DNA of 59,643 nt from NCBI GenBank assembly GCA_015065325.1, contig SVQO01000013.1, positions 1 through 59,643 of the forward strand, written 5' to 3'. Shown here one piece after another: positions 46,541 through 53,904 of this stretch. Numbering within the stretch: the stretch's first letter is position 1; each line of letters starts with the position of its first letter. The notes under the pieces were generated by a model, which saw nothing but the letters and a program-made list of their open reading frames with translations, searched no databases and was not told the origin of the DNA. A program made the translations under genes and the position numbers. The DNA is from Oscillospiraceae bacterium (GTDB lineage Bacteria; Bacillota; Clostridia; Oscillospirales; SIG627).

Positions 46541-48034
46541 TCAAGATGCGGATTTCATCTCGGTCAGGACACGAACCAGCTCTGCCACGCACATTTCCGC
46601 AGTGCCGGAAACGTAGCGGCAGGAATAGACCTCGTATTCTCCGTGGGGGAACATATCGTCGGTGGGCATATAGCCGTTGGCACCGCCGGTATAGCCGCAG
46701 GAGAAGGTGGTCTGGTAGGGAACGCCCGCGCGGATCTCCATACCGCTTCCGTCGCACATTTCGTAGGAGCCGCCCGCAAAGGCAATGTCACCGAAGGAAA
46801 TGGCGTACAGGGGGATATCCTGAGTGGCGGGAAGTCCGGCACGCTCGCTCAGATGCATTTCGTCGTATTTGGACTGAACGCCCGTGGGGTAATAGGTCTG
46901 CTTGACGGTGGCTGCCTCGTCTGCGGCGTTGTGTGCGGCACGGCGTTCCTCAACGTCCTTGCGGACCGTACAGGTCACGGTGGAAATGTGTCCCTTGATG
47001 GTGCCGCCCTGAACCTCGGTCTCGTTTTTCAAGGCTTCCTTTACGACCTGAGCCGCCGCCGTACCAACCTCGTCGGTATTGGCGCATTTCTGCTCACCCT
47101 CGATCTTGGAGTGCATATTGATATTGCCTGCCGCACCGTTGAAGTAGGCGCAGTGCACGTCCAGATCCTCCTCCACGGTAAAGCGAAGCTTGTCCACAAG
47201 GTCTGCGGAAACCACTCCTCTGCCGCCGATCTTGAAGCTGGCGTCGGAGGCTACGTGGCACTGCCAGTTGACCATTACGATATCCTTTTTGTCACCGCGG
47301 TCGAAGCGGATGGTTCTCAGCTCGGGATCCGCCTCGGATTCGTGGGCGACGGGCTGGAGATGGGCGCTGGCGTTGGCGGAATGGATGCCCATATAGGTTC
47401 CGTCGGGCATCAGGTATCTTCTGACGAAGGCGAGACCCGTGGTGTCGCCTCTGCCCGTGTAGATGCGGGTAACGGCAAGGTCGCGCATTGCCTCGTCCGC
47501 GCAGGTGACGATGCCGTTGAGACAGTCTCGGATGTACTTGGTCACCGCCGTCCCCTCACCGTGGGGTGCGGTGTGGGAATGGGTGGCGTTGAAGAAGGCG
47601 TTCTCTGCGGGAATGCCGAATTTCTCCTGCAGAAGCTTCTTGCCCTGCTTCTCGAAATATTCATCTATGAACTTCATATCGAAGCCGTAAAGAAGGGCAA
47701 CGTTTTCTCCGTCGGATACCGCAACGCAGGTAACGTACAGATCGCTTTTCAGCGAGTAGCCGTAGGACTTTTCGGAGCCGCCGTTGGTCATTACGGGAAA
47801 GTCCTCAATGGAGGGGGATACGCATACTCTGGCAAAGCCTGCGGAAAAGCCCTCGGGAAGGTCGTAGGGACCGTAGGTCTTTTTCAGCGGGTCCTCCTTG
47901 TTTTGCTCGGTCTTTTTCTCCTCGGCCTTTGTTTCGGGGGTTGCCGTCGCCGTTTCAGCCTCCAGAGAGGAGGAGCAGGCAGCCAGCGGCAACAGCATCA
48001 AAAGTGCCAGAAGCATTGCAACGATTTTTTTCAT
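46541..48034 (-). CDS. Neutral/alkaline ceramidase-like lipoprotein
   Basis: The 497-residue protein has a lipoprotein signal (LLALLMLLPLAAC, Cys20 lipidated) and an acidic linker. Its catalytic-type domain has NATHSHTAPHGEG, close to the ATHTHSGP motif of neutral ceramidases. NWQCHVASD and FNGAAGNINMHS come later, the places of the second zinc His and of the conserved GDVSPN-like loop. It lacks the C-terminal domain of long ceramidases. A secreted amide hydrolase held on the membrane is likely; whether it cuts ceramide is open. The 5' side is a tandem repeat array. Confidence 0.65.
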   Translation of the reverse strand: MKKIVAMLLALLMLLPLAACSSSLEAETATATPETKAEEKKTEQNKEDPLKKTYGPYDLPEGFSAGFARVCVSPSIEDFPVMTNGGSEKSYGYSLKSDLYVTCVAVSDGENVALLYGFDMKFIDEYFEKQGKKLLQEKFGIPAENAFFNATHSHTAPHGEGTAVTKYIRDCLNGIVTCADEAMRDLAVTRIYTGRGDTTGLAFVRRYLMPDGTYMGIHSANASAHLQPVAHESEADPELRTIRFDRGDKKDIVMVNWQCHVASDASFKIGGRGVVSADLVDKLRFTVEEDLDVHCAYFNGAAGNINMHSKIEGEQKCANTDEVGTAAAQVVKEALKNETEVQGGTIKGHISTVTCTVRKDVEERRAAHNAADEAATVKQTYYPTGVQSKYDEMHLSERAGLPATQDIPLYAISFGDIAFAGGSYEMCDGSGMEIRAGVPYQTTFSCGYTGGANGYMPTDDMFPHGEYEVYSCRYVSGTAEMCVAELVRVLTEMKSAS

Positions 48035-48109
48035 TTTGTTTTCCTTTCCTGCAAGCGCTATAAAAAGCTCTGCACGTAAAAAAATTGGTACATTTGTTCG
48101 AGGGAAGCT

Positions 48110-48557
48110 TTTATATTTGTTTGTTCTATTTTCCCTGTCGGAAGTTTTCTTTGCTTACTTCCGTTCTATTTTCCCTGTCGGAAGTTTTCTTTGCTTACTT
48201 CCATTATATTTTTCCCTGTCGGAAGCTTTCTTTGCTTACTTCCATTATATTTTTCCCTGTCGGAAGTTTTCTTTGCTTACTTCCGTTCTATTTTCCCTGT
48301 CGGAAGCTTTCTTTGTTTACTTCCATTATATTTTTCCCTGTCGGAAGTTTTCTTTGCTTACTTCCGTTCTATTTTCCCTGTCGGAAGCTTTCTTTGTTTA
48401 CTTCCATTATATTTTTCCCTGTCGGAAGTTTTCTTTGCTTACTTCCGTTCTATTTTCCCTGTCGGAAGCTTTCTTTGCTTACTTCCGTTCTATTTTTCCT
48501 GTCGGAAGCTTTCTTTGCTTACTTCCATTATATTTTTCCCTGTCGGAAGTTTTCTTT
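48110..48557. repeat. Tandem repeat, 11 copies of a 40-41 bp hairpin unit
   Basis: TGTCGGAAG recurs at about 48137, 48177, 48218, 48259, 48299, 48340, 48380, 48421, 48461, 48501 and 48541. Each unit carries GGAAGT and ACTTCC arms around TTTCTTTGCTT. Two variants (CGTTCTATTTTCCC and CATTATATTTTTCCC) alternate over much of the array, giving an 81 bp higher-order period. Open frames through it are a by-product of the repetition. Confidence 0.9.
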
Positions 48558-48558
48558 G

Positions 48559-48586
48559 CTTACTTTCTTTTTCAAAAGAAAGTAAG
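48559..48586 (-). terminator. Hairpin directly after polA
   Basis: CTTACTTTC and GAAAGTAAG form a stem touching the polA stop codon. It looks like the parent sequence of the tandem units and of the hairpin at 19102-19128. Confidence 0.65.
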
Positions 48587-51130
48587 TTATTTTGCGTCGA
48601 ACCAGGTCTTTCCCAGAGAGCTTTCCGCGATCAGCGGTACGGAGTAGGAGACCGCACCCTCCATTTCCTCGGAAAGGAGCCTTGCGGCAAGCTCTGCCTC
48701 CTCCTCGGGACATTCCAGGATCAGCTCGTCGTGTACCTGCAGGATCAGTCGGCTTCGAAGCCCCTCCTCCTTCAGACGGCGGGCGACCCGCACCATGGCG
48801 ATCTTAATGATATCCGCAGCCGTCCCTTGAATGGGAGCGTTCATGGCAACCCTTTCACCGAAGGCAACTAAGGGCTTTTTGGAGGATTGGAGCTCGGGAA
48901 TATATCTGCGGCGGCCGAACAGGGTGGTTACGAAGCCGTCCTCGTGGGCTTGAGCCTTGGTGCCGTCCAGAAATCCCTTAATGCGGGGGAACAGGGCAAA
49001 ATATTTTTCGATATAGTCCTTTGCTACCCGCATCGGTACGCCCAGATCCTGACTGAGGGAATATTCTCCGATGCCGTAAACGATGCCGAAATTCACCGCC
49101 TTGGCGCTTTTGCGCATCTCGGGGGTGACCTGCTCGGGCGCAACGTGGAAGATCTCGGAGGCGGTCTTGGTGTGAATATCTCTGCCGTCCAGGAAGAACT
49201 GCTGCATAGTCTCGTCCCCCGACATGTGGGCAAGGAGGCGAAGCTCGATCTGGGAATAGTCCGCATCCACCAGAACACAGCCCTCGGAGGCAATGAAGAA
49301 GCGGCGCATTTCTCTGCCAAGCTCGGTCTTGACGGGAATATTCTGCAAATTGGGCTCTGCCGAGGAAAGGCGTCCCGTTGCGGTGAGCATCCCGTTGAAA
49401 ACGGTGTGGATCCTGCCGTCGGAGCGGATCTGCTTGAGCATTCCCTCCACGTAGGTGCTCCGAAGCTTTGCGGCGGTGCGCCAGTTCAGGATCAGATCGA
49501 TTATGGGGGAGTGGAAGCGAAGTTTGGACAGAGTCTCCGCGTCGGTGGCGTATCCCGTCTTGGTCTTTTTTCCGGGGGGCAGTCCCAGCTTTTCAAAGAG
49601 GATCCTGCCAAGCTGCTTGGGGGAGGAAATGAGAAATTCTTCTCCGGCAAGACGAAAGATCTCCTCCTGCAATGCGTCGGTAATGACAAGCAGGTTTTTG
49701 CCGTAGGTCTCAATGCCCTCGCGGGATACGGCAAAGCCCACGCGCTCCATCTCCGCCAATACCCGTGCCAAGGGCAACTCGGTGCTGTAATAAAGTTCCT
49801 TGCAGGAAGCGTTTTCCAGCTTCTCGCGGAGAATGACGGATAAGCGCGCCATCAGAGGCAACGCCTCGGCGGGATCCGTATCGGCGGAAAGGTAGGCTCC
49901 GTCCTTGCAAAAGCTTCTGCCCATAGCGGACAGAGTCATGGACGCGTGCTGAGAATCCAGCACGTAAGCGGCAAGGAACAGATCAAAATCCGCCTCTACC
50001 CCTTCAAAATCACCAAAAGCATCGGCGAAGCGGTGCAAATACGCCTTGCAGTCGCATACCACGGGACGGCTTCTTCTCAGAAGCGTTTCCACGTCACCGC
50101 AAAGCTGAACCGGCTTTTCCCCGATCAGAGCGTAAAAGGAAGCGTCGTCGTAAAAGAGAGGGAAAACCGCGTCGGTAACCTCAGCCGCATCCAGTTCCTC
50201 CACGGCAGACTTCTCCTCCGCCAGATCAAAGAGCGTGCCCTGCAAGGGTGCGTCGGGCTCCTTGGGGGGCTCGGTCAGCCCGAAGGAGCCGATCATTTTG
50301 GTAAATTCCAGCTCCACCAAAAGGGGCAGAAGAAGCTCGGGCACAAAGCCCGTGTAAGGGAAGTCCTCAATGCGGGAAAGGGTGGGCACCTCGCGGCAGA
50401 TCTCCCCCAAAAAGCGGCTCTTGTAAGCGTCCTCCTTGCCTGCAAGGAGCTTCTCCTTGGCGGAGGGCCCTACGGGGAGCGCGTCAAGGTCTGCATAAAC
50501 ACCGTCCAGATCCCCGCACAGACCGACGAGCTTTAACGCGGTCTTTTCACCGATGCCCCGTACTCCGGGGATGTTGTCGCCGCTGTCGCCTGCAAGCGCC
50601 TTCACGTCGATCATCTGACGGGGGGACAGACCGAATTTCTCGCGGATGACCGCAGGGGTGATCTCCTCGTCCTTGCCCGTTCCCGCCAAGATCAGGGTGG
50701 TGGAATCGCTGACCAGCTGATAGGCGTCCCGGTCACCGGTGACCAGAAACGCCCGATCTCCGCCCTCCTCGGCAATGCGGGAAAGGGTACCCAGAATATC
50801 GTCCGCCTCGTAGCCCTCCCGCTCGACCACGGCAATCCCCAGTGCCTCGGTCGCCCTGTGTAAATAGGGCATCTGCGCCCGAAGCTCCTCGGGCATCGGC
50901 TTGCGGGTCGCCTTGTAGCGCTCGTCAAACTTGTGACGGAAGGTGGGAGCGTGCAGATCGAATGCCGCCGCCGCGTAATCCGGCTTTACGGCGTCCAAAT
51001 GCTTCTTGAGAATATTGATATACCCGAAGATGGCGTTGGTGGGAAGCCCCTGAGAATTGCTCAGGGGGCGAATGCCGTAAAAGGCGCGGTTTAACAGGCT
51101 GTTGGCATCTAAAATGAGTATTTTTTTCAT
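48587..51130 (-). CDS. polA: DNA polymerase I
   Basis: The 847-residue enzyme removes primers and fills gaps. The 5' nuclease domain (1-290) shows ILDANSLLNRAFYGI and ALAGDSGDNIPGVRGIGEKT. The middle domain lacks the DxE proofreading residues, as in Bacillus-type enzymes. The polymerase has motif A DADYSQIELRLLAHMSGDE, motif B RKSAKAVNFGIVYGIGEYSL and motif C LQVHDELILE. It starts 4 bases after the hexosaminidase gene and shares its transcript. Confidence 0.96.
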   Translation of the reverse strand: MKKILILDANSLLNRAFYGIRPLSNSQGLPTNAIFGYINILKKHLDAVKPDYAAAAFDLHAPTFRHKFDERYKATRKPMPEELRAQMPYLHRATEALGIAVVEREGYEADDILGTLSRIAEEGGDRAFLVTGDRDAYQLVSDSTTLILAGTGKDEEITPAVIREKFGLSPRQMIDVKALAGDSGDNIPGVRGIGEKTALKLVGLCGDLDGVYADLDALPVGPSAKEKLLAGKEDAYKSRFLGEICREVPTLSRIEDFPYTGFVPELLLPLLVELEFTKMIGSFGLTEPPKEPDAPLQGTLFDLAEEKSAVEELDAAEVTDAVFPLFYDDASFYALIGEKPVQLCGDVETLLRRSRPVVCDCKAYLHRFADAFGDFEGVEADFDLFLAAYVLDSQHASMTLSAMGRSFCKDGAYLSADTDPAEALPLMARLSVILREKLENASCKELYYSTELPLARVLAEMERVGFAVSREGIETYGKNLLVITDALQEEIFRLAGEEFLISSPKQLGRILFEKLGLPPGKKTKTGYATDAETLSKLRFHSPIIDLILNWRTAAKLRSTYVEGMLKQIRSDGRIHTVFNGMLTATGRLSSAEPNLQNIPVKTELGREMRRFFIASEGCVLVDADYSQIELRLLAHMSGDETMQQFFLDGRDIHTKTASEIFHVAPEQVTPEMRKSAKAVNFGIVYGIGEYSLSQDLGVPMRVAKDYIEKYFALFPRIKGFLDGTKAQAHEDGFVTTLFGRRRYIPELQSSKKPLVAFGERVAMNAPIQGTAADIIKIAMVRVARRLKEEGLRSRLILQVHDELILECPEEEAELAARLLSEEMEGAVSYSVPLIAESSLGKTWFDAK

Positions 51131-51134
51131 AAAT

Positions 51135-52769
51135 TTATCTTACGTCAATGGTATTGGCAGTCAGCGCCTTGCCCCACATGGGGTAACGGACGTGACGGGT
51201 GGGCTTTGTTTCTCTGCAGAACAGATCCAGACCCTTCTCGTCCAGCTCGGGGATCTCGGTGCCGTCCTCCAAAAAGTTCTCCAGTCTCTCGTAGCAGCTC
51301 ATCAGTCTCTGACGCAGACCGCCCAGACGGGTCTCGTGCACCTCCAGCCCGTGGGGCTTGTTCTCCAGAAGCCACGCCTCGCGGAAGGCGGCGATAAAGG
51401 AGTCCAGTGCCTCCAGCGCCAAATCGTATTCATCCAGAAGTCCGCGGAGCGCCTCCAAGTCCTTTGCCTGATAAGCCTCGCGGGTCTTTTTGCCCAGCTC
51501 CGCCTTGTGGCTCAGAGTTTCGGCAAGATACATCTGCGCGCGGAACAGGTGACCGAAATGGGGATGGTCCGCGTATTCCTCCAGGCTTGCGCCAAGATCG
51601 GCGTAGTATTCGCTTTCACCGCCCAGCAGGGTGGAGTCGCAAACGCCCAGGAAGGGATCGTTGTAAAGCAGGTACTTCTCGGGGTTCTGTACGGCGTCCC
51701 TGGCGTATTCGTTTTCCGCGTGCTCGTGCTCGTGCATATCCAGGAGGGTGAACTCGTCGAAGGGAATCCCGAATTTTGCTTCAAAATCCGCCTTGATCTT
51801 CTCCATGTCCTCCTCGCCCCTTGCAAAGGCAGCGGTGGCAAACATTGCGGGCAGAACGGAGCTGCGCAGACACTCGCCTCCGTTGTCACCCCACAGGGTA
51901 AACATCACGTTTTCCACCTTCTCGGCACGGCAGGCGCGAATGGCGGCAAGGTTTGCGTGGATGGAGAAGCGGTTGTCGGGAGCAAAGCCCTTCCAGGTCC
52001 AGATACCGCCTGCGTACCAGATCTCCCGACCCAGCTTCTGATGGGCGTGGAGCATCATCTGATACCGCTCCTGCTCGCTGGTGTAGTAGTCCCAATAGGT
52101 CAGGCTCATATCCTCGGGAATGCCCAGCTCCTCGGGATCGGGAACCACGGGGTCCTTGGCGTCGTAGTAGTGACCGTGGTTGGCAAGACGGAAGAACATA
52201 TCGCTCCACATCAAGGGCTTGAGCCCGTATTTCTTTGCAATTTCGCAAACGCGGTGCATGTGGCGGGAGAAAATGCCGAAGCGGTTCTCGAAGCCGTTGC
52301 GGTCCAGATACTTGCCCAGACCCAGCATATGCGCCTCGTCCAGACCTACGTGGATCACGTCGGACTTGAAGCACTCCTTCACGCTCTTGAACATTTTATC
52401 GATGAGCTCGTAGGTCTCCTCCTCGCCGGCAAGCAGAATATCGTTGCAGTCCTGGATCCGCTGAAAGCGGGGCCAGCGCATCAGACCGTTGAGGTGCGCC
52501 AGAGTCTGGATGCAGGGAATGACCTCTACGCCAAAGCCTTCACAGAAGGCGACGAAATCCTTCAGCTCCGCCTGAGAATATCTTCCGCGGAAGTGACCGA
52601 AATAGGGCTCCTCGGGAATTTCGTAGGTGTCCTCGGTGTAAAGCATAATGAAATTGTAGCCCATTTGAGCAAGTGCGGGGACCAGCTTTTTCAGAGAGGG
52701 CATATTCATAACGGAATTGCGGCTCATATCCATCATCAGACCGAAGCGCTTGAAATCGGTTTTTGCCAT
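51135..52769 (-). CDS. Glycoside hydrolase family 20 beta-N-acetylhexosaminidase
   Basis: The 544-residue protein has the GH20 barrel. GYNFIMLYTEDTYEIPEEPY and the catalytic Asp-Glu pair in HVGLDEAHMLGLG (polarising Asp and acid Glu) are seen near residue 141. The N-terminal domain of classical hexosaminidases is missing, and a helical C-terminal half follows. No signal peptide is present, so it should act inside the cell on imported GlcNAc or GalNAc oligomers. It has its own promoter, and polA follows 4 bases later, an unusual partner. Confidence 0.82.
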   Translation of the reverse strand: MAKTDFKRFGLMMDMSRNSVMNMPSLKKLVPALAQMGYNFIMLYTEDTYEIPEEPYFGHFRGRYSQAELKDFVAFCEGFGVEVIPCIQTLAHLNGLMRWPRFQRIQDCNDILLAGEEETYELIDKMFKSVKECFKSDVIHVGLDEAHMLGLGKYLDRNGFENRFGIFSRHMHRVCEIAKKYGLKPLMWSDMFFRLANHGHYYDAKDPVVPDPEELGIPEDMSLTYWDYYTSEQERYQMMLHAHQKLGREIWYAGGIWTWKGFAPDNRFSIHANLAAIRACRAEKVENVMFTLWGDNGGECLRSSVLPAMFATAAFARGEEDMEKIKADFEAKFGIPFDEFTLLDMHEHEHAENEYARDAVQNPEKYLLYNDPFLGVCDSTLLGGESEYYADLGASLEEYADHPHFGHLFRAQMYLAETLSHKAELGKKTREAYQAKDLEALRGLLDEYDLALEALDSFIAAFREAWLLENKPHGLEVHETRLGGLRQRLMSCYERLENFLEDGTEIPELDEKGLDLFCRETKPTRHVRYPMWGKALTANTIDVR

Positions 52770-52812
52770 AAGAGAGTTCTCCTTTACAAAGAAAGTAAAT
52801 TTTTACGTCTAT

Positions 52813-52841
52813 ATTATACCGCGAAGTGCGCCGCAAATCAA
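52813..52841 (-). promoter_or_regulatory. Promoter of the hexosaminidase-polA unit
   Basis: TTGATT (52836-52841) and perfect TATAAT (52813-52818), 17 bp apart, lie on the minus strand. Confidence 0.85.
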
Positions 52842-52858
52842 GGGAAAGGGAAAATTTC

Positions 52859-52887
52859 TTGCAAAGCTTGGAGAAATATGCTACAAT
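52859..52887 (+). promoter_or_regulatory. Orphan plus-strand promoter facing a terminator
   Basis: TTGCAA (52859-52864), 17 bp spacer and TACAAT (52882-52887) with an extended TGC. Downstream there is only a terminator hairpin at 52912-52944 and then the antisense side of the zinc-ribbon gene. The transcript would be about 50 bases. Confidence 0.55.
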
Positions 52888-52911
52888 TTTTTTCAGAAAC
52901 GCAAAGGCATA

Positions 52912-52944
52912 AAAAAACAGAGAACCGTCGGTTCTCTGTTTTTC
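52912..52944. terminator. Terminator of the zinc-ribbon gene, two-way
   Basis: ACAGAGAACC and GGTTCTCTGT form the stem, with A and T runs on both sides. Confidence 0.9.
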
Positions 52945-52946
52945 GT

Positions 52947-53744
52947 TTATTTGGTGAACAGATGTGCTCTCTTTTTGAAGTAGGTGGTGTTGCAGGATAC
53001 CATTGCCATATTGACCGCAAAGGCCATAAAGTCTCCGGTTCCGTCCGCTGCAAGGACTGCGGAAATGAGCGAAAGGACCGCGGCACTCAAATACAGGGCG
53101 TTCAATACGGAAGGTCCGTCCTTATAAAATCCTGCCAGACGGAAGCGGGCGTAAATGCCAAGACCTGCCAAAGCAAACTGAGCAACGGCGATGATTGCGA
53201 AATATCCGGGAAGCTCGTCGAGGAGCGCGAAAATTCCGATGCCGGAGCCCACGTTGGCAAGGGCACCGAGCCAAAGACTGAAGTAGATCAGAAACTTAAA
53301 CCACTTCATGGGAAGCTCGGGGGTCACGGTCGTAGAGGAAATATAGGAGTTGGGAAACTGAAACTGTGCCTGCCGAGGATCCTGAAACTGCTGTGCCTGA
53401 GGCTGAGGCGCCCGGTACTGCGGCTGAGGCGGCTGATACTGAGGCTGAGGTGCCTGGTACTGCGGCTGGGGCGGTTGATACTGAGGCTGAGGTGCCTGAT
53501 ACTGCGGCTGGGGAGGTTGATACTGCGGCTGAGGTGCCTGATACTGCGGCTGGGGAGGTTGATACTGAGGTTGGGGCGCCTGATACTGAGGCTGGGGCGG
53601 CTGGTACTGAGGCTGCTGGGGTGCTTGGTATTGGGGCTGAGCAGGCTCAGTTTTCGGGGCAGCGGGGGTGGACACGGTTGCACCGCAATAGGGGCAGAAA
53701 TTCGTTCCGTCGATCACTTCGGCGCCGCATTTTAAGCATTTCAT
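52947..53744 (-). CDS. Zinc-ribbon membrane protein with Pro-Gln-Tyr heptad repeats
   Basis: The 265-residue protein starts with a zinc ribbon MKCLKCGAEVIDGTNFCPYCG (CxxC near 3-6 and 18-21). About 11 heptads of QPQYQAP/QPQYQPP (residues 36-115) follow. The last 130 residues have about four membrane segments (FKFLIYFSLWLGALANVG, YFAIIAVAQFALAGLGIYA). The domain order resembles small zinc_ribbon_2 membrane proteins of Firmicutes, whose role is unknown. ATG 53744 follows AAGGAG. Its promoter carries a perfect 0A box. Confidence 0.7.
   Translation of the reverse strand: MKCLKCGAEVIDGTNFCPYCGATVSTPAAPKTEPAQPQYQAPQQPQYQPPQPQYQAPQPQYQPPQPQYQAPQPQYQPPQPQYQAPQPQYQPPQPQYQAPQPQYQPPQPQYRAPQPQAQQFQDPRQAQFQFPNSYISSTTVTPELPMKWFKFLIYFSLWLGALANVGSGIGIFALLDELPGYFAIIAVAQFALAGLGIYARFRLAGFYKDGPSVLNALYLSAAVLSLISAVLAADGTGDFMAFAVNMAMVSCNTTYFKKRAHLFTK
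53395..53640 (-). repeat. Coding tandem repeat of 21/42 bp
   Basis: The heptads QPQYQAP and QPQYQPP alternate, so the DNA repeats with a 42 bp period. Unit number is likely to vary by slippage. Confidence 0.85.
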
Positions 53745-53778
53745 AAAGGGTCTCCTTCCGAGCTGAGAATATATAAAT

Positions 53779-53820
53779 ATTATATATTTACGGGCGGGAA
53801 AGTCAAGCCGTTTCGACAAA
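53779..53820 (-). promoter_or_regulatory. Zinc-ribbon gene promoter with upstream 0A box
   Basis: TTGACT (53801-53806) and perfect TATAAT (53779-53784), 16 bp apart, lie on the minus strand. TTTGTCGAA (53812-53820), an exact Spo0A consensus, sits 5 bp upstream of the -35. Confidence 0.75.
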
Positions 53821-53843
53821 AAGAATTTGCTTTTTGCAAAATC

Positions 53844-53872
53844 TTGCATTTTGCATTCCGTTGTGCTAGAAT
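53844..53872 (+). promoter_or_regulatory. Promoter of the ClC gene
   Basis: TTGCAT (53844-53849) and TAGAAT (53867-53872) with extended TGC, spacer 17 bp. Confidence 0.75.
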
Positions 53873-53904
53873 GGGCAAAACGTTAAAGGGAAGGCGAAAA
53901 AACG

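Noticed and set aside
46541-48034. Sialidase or sulfatase
   Set aside because: There are no Asp-box repeats or CxPxR motif; the His motif fits ceramidase better.
48110-48557. CRISPR array
   Set aside because: The whole 40-41 bp unit repeats, with no unique spacers and no cas genes.
48085-48871. Three overlapping frames of repeated FPCRKF/LSLLTS peptides
   Set aside because: They are read from the 40-41 bp DNA array in every frame, and have no start signals.
53366-53746. Plus-strand frame rich in EAEVPGTAAG repeats
   Set aside because: It is the antisense of the heptad-coding repeat of the zinc-ribbon gene.
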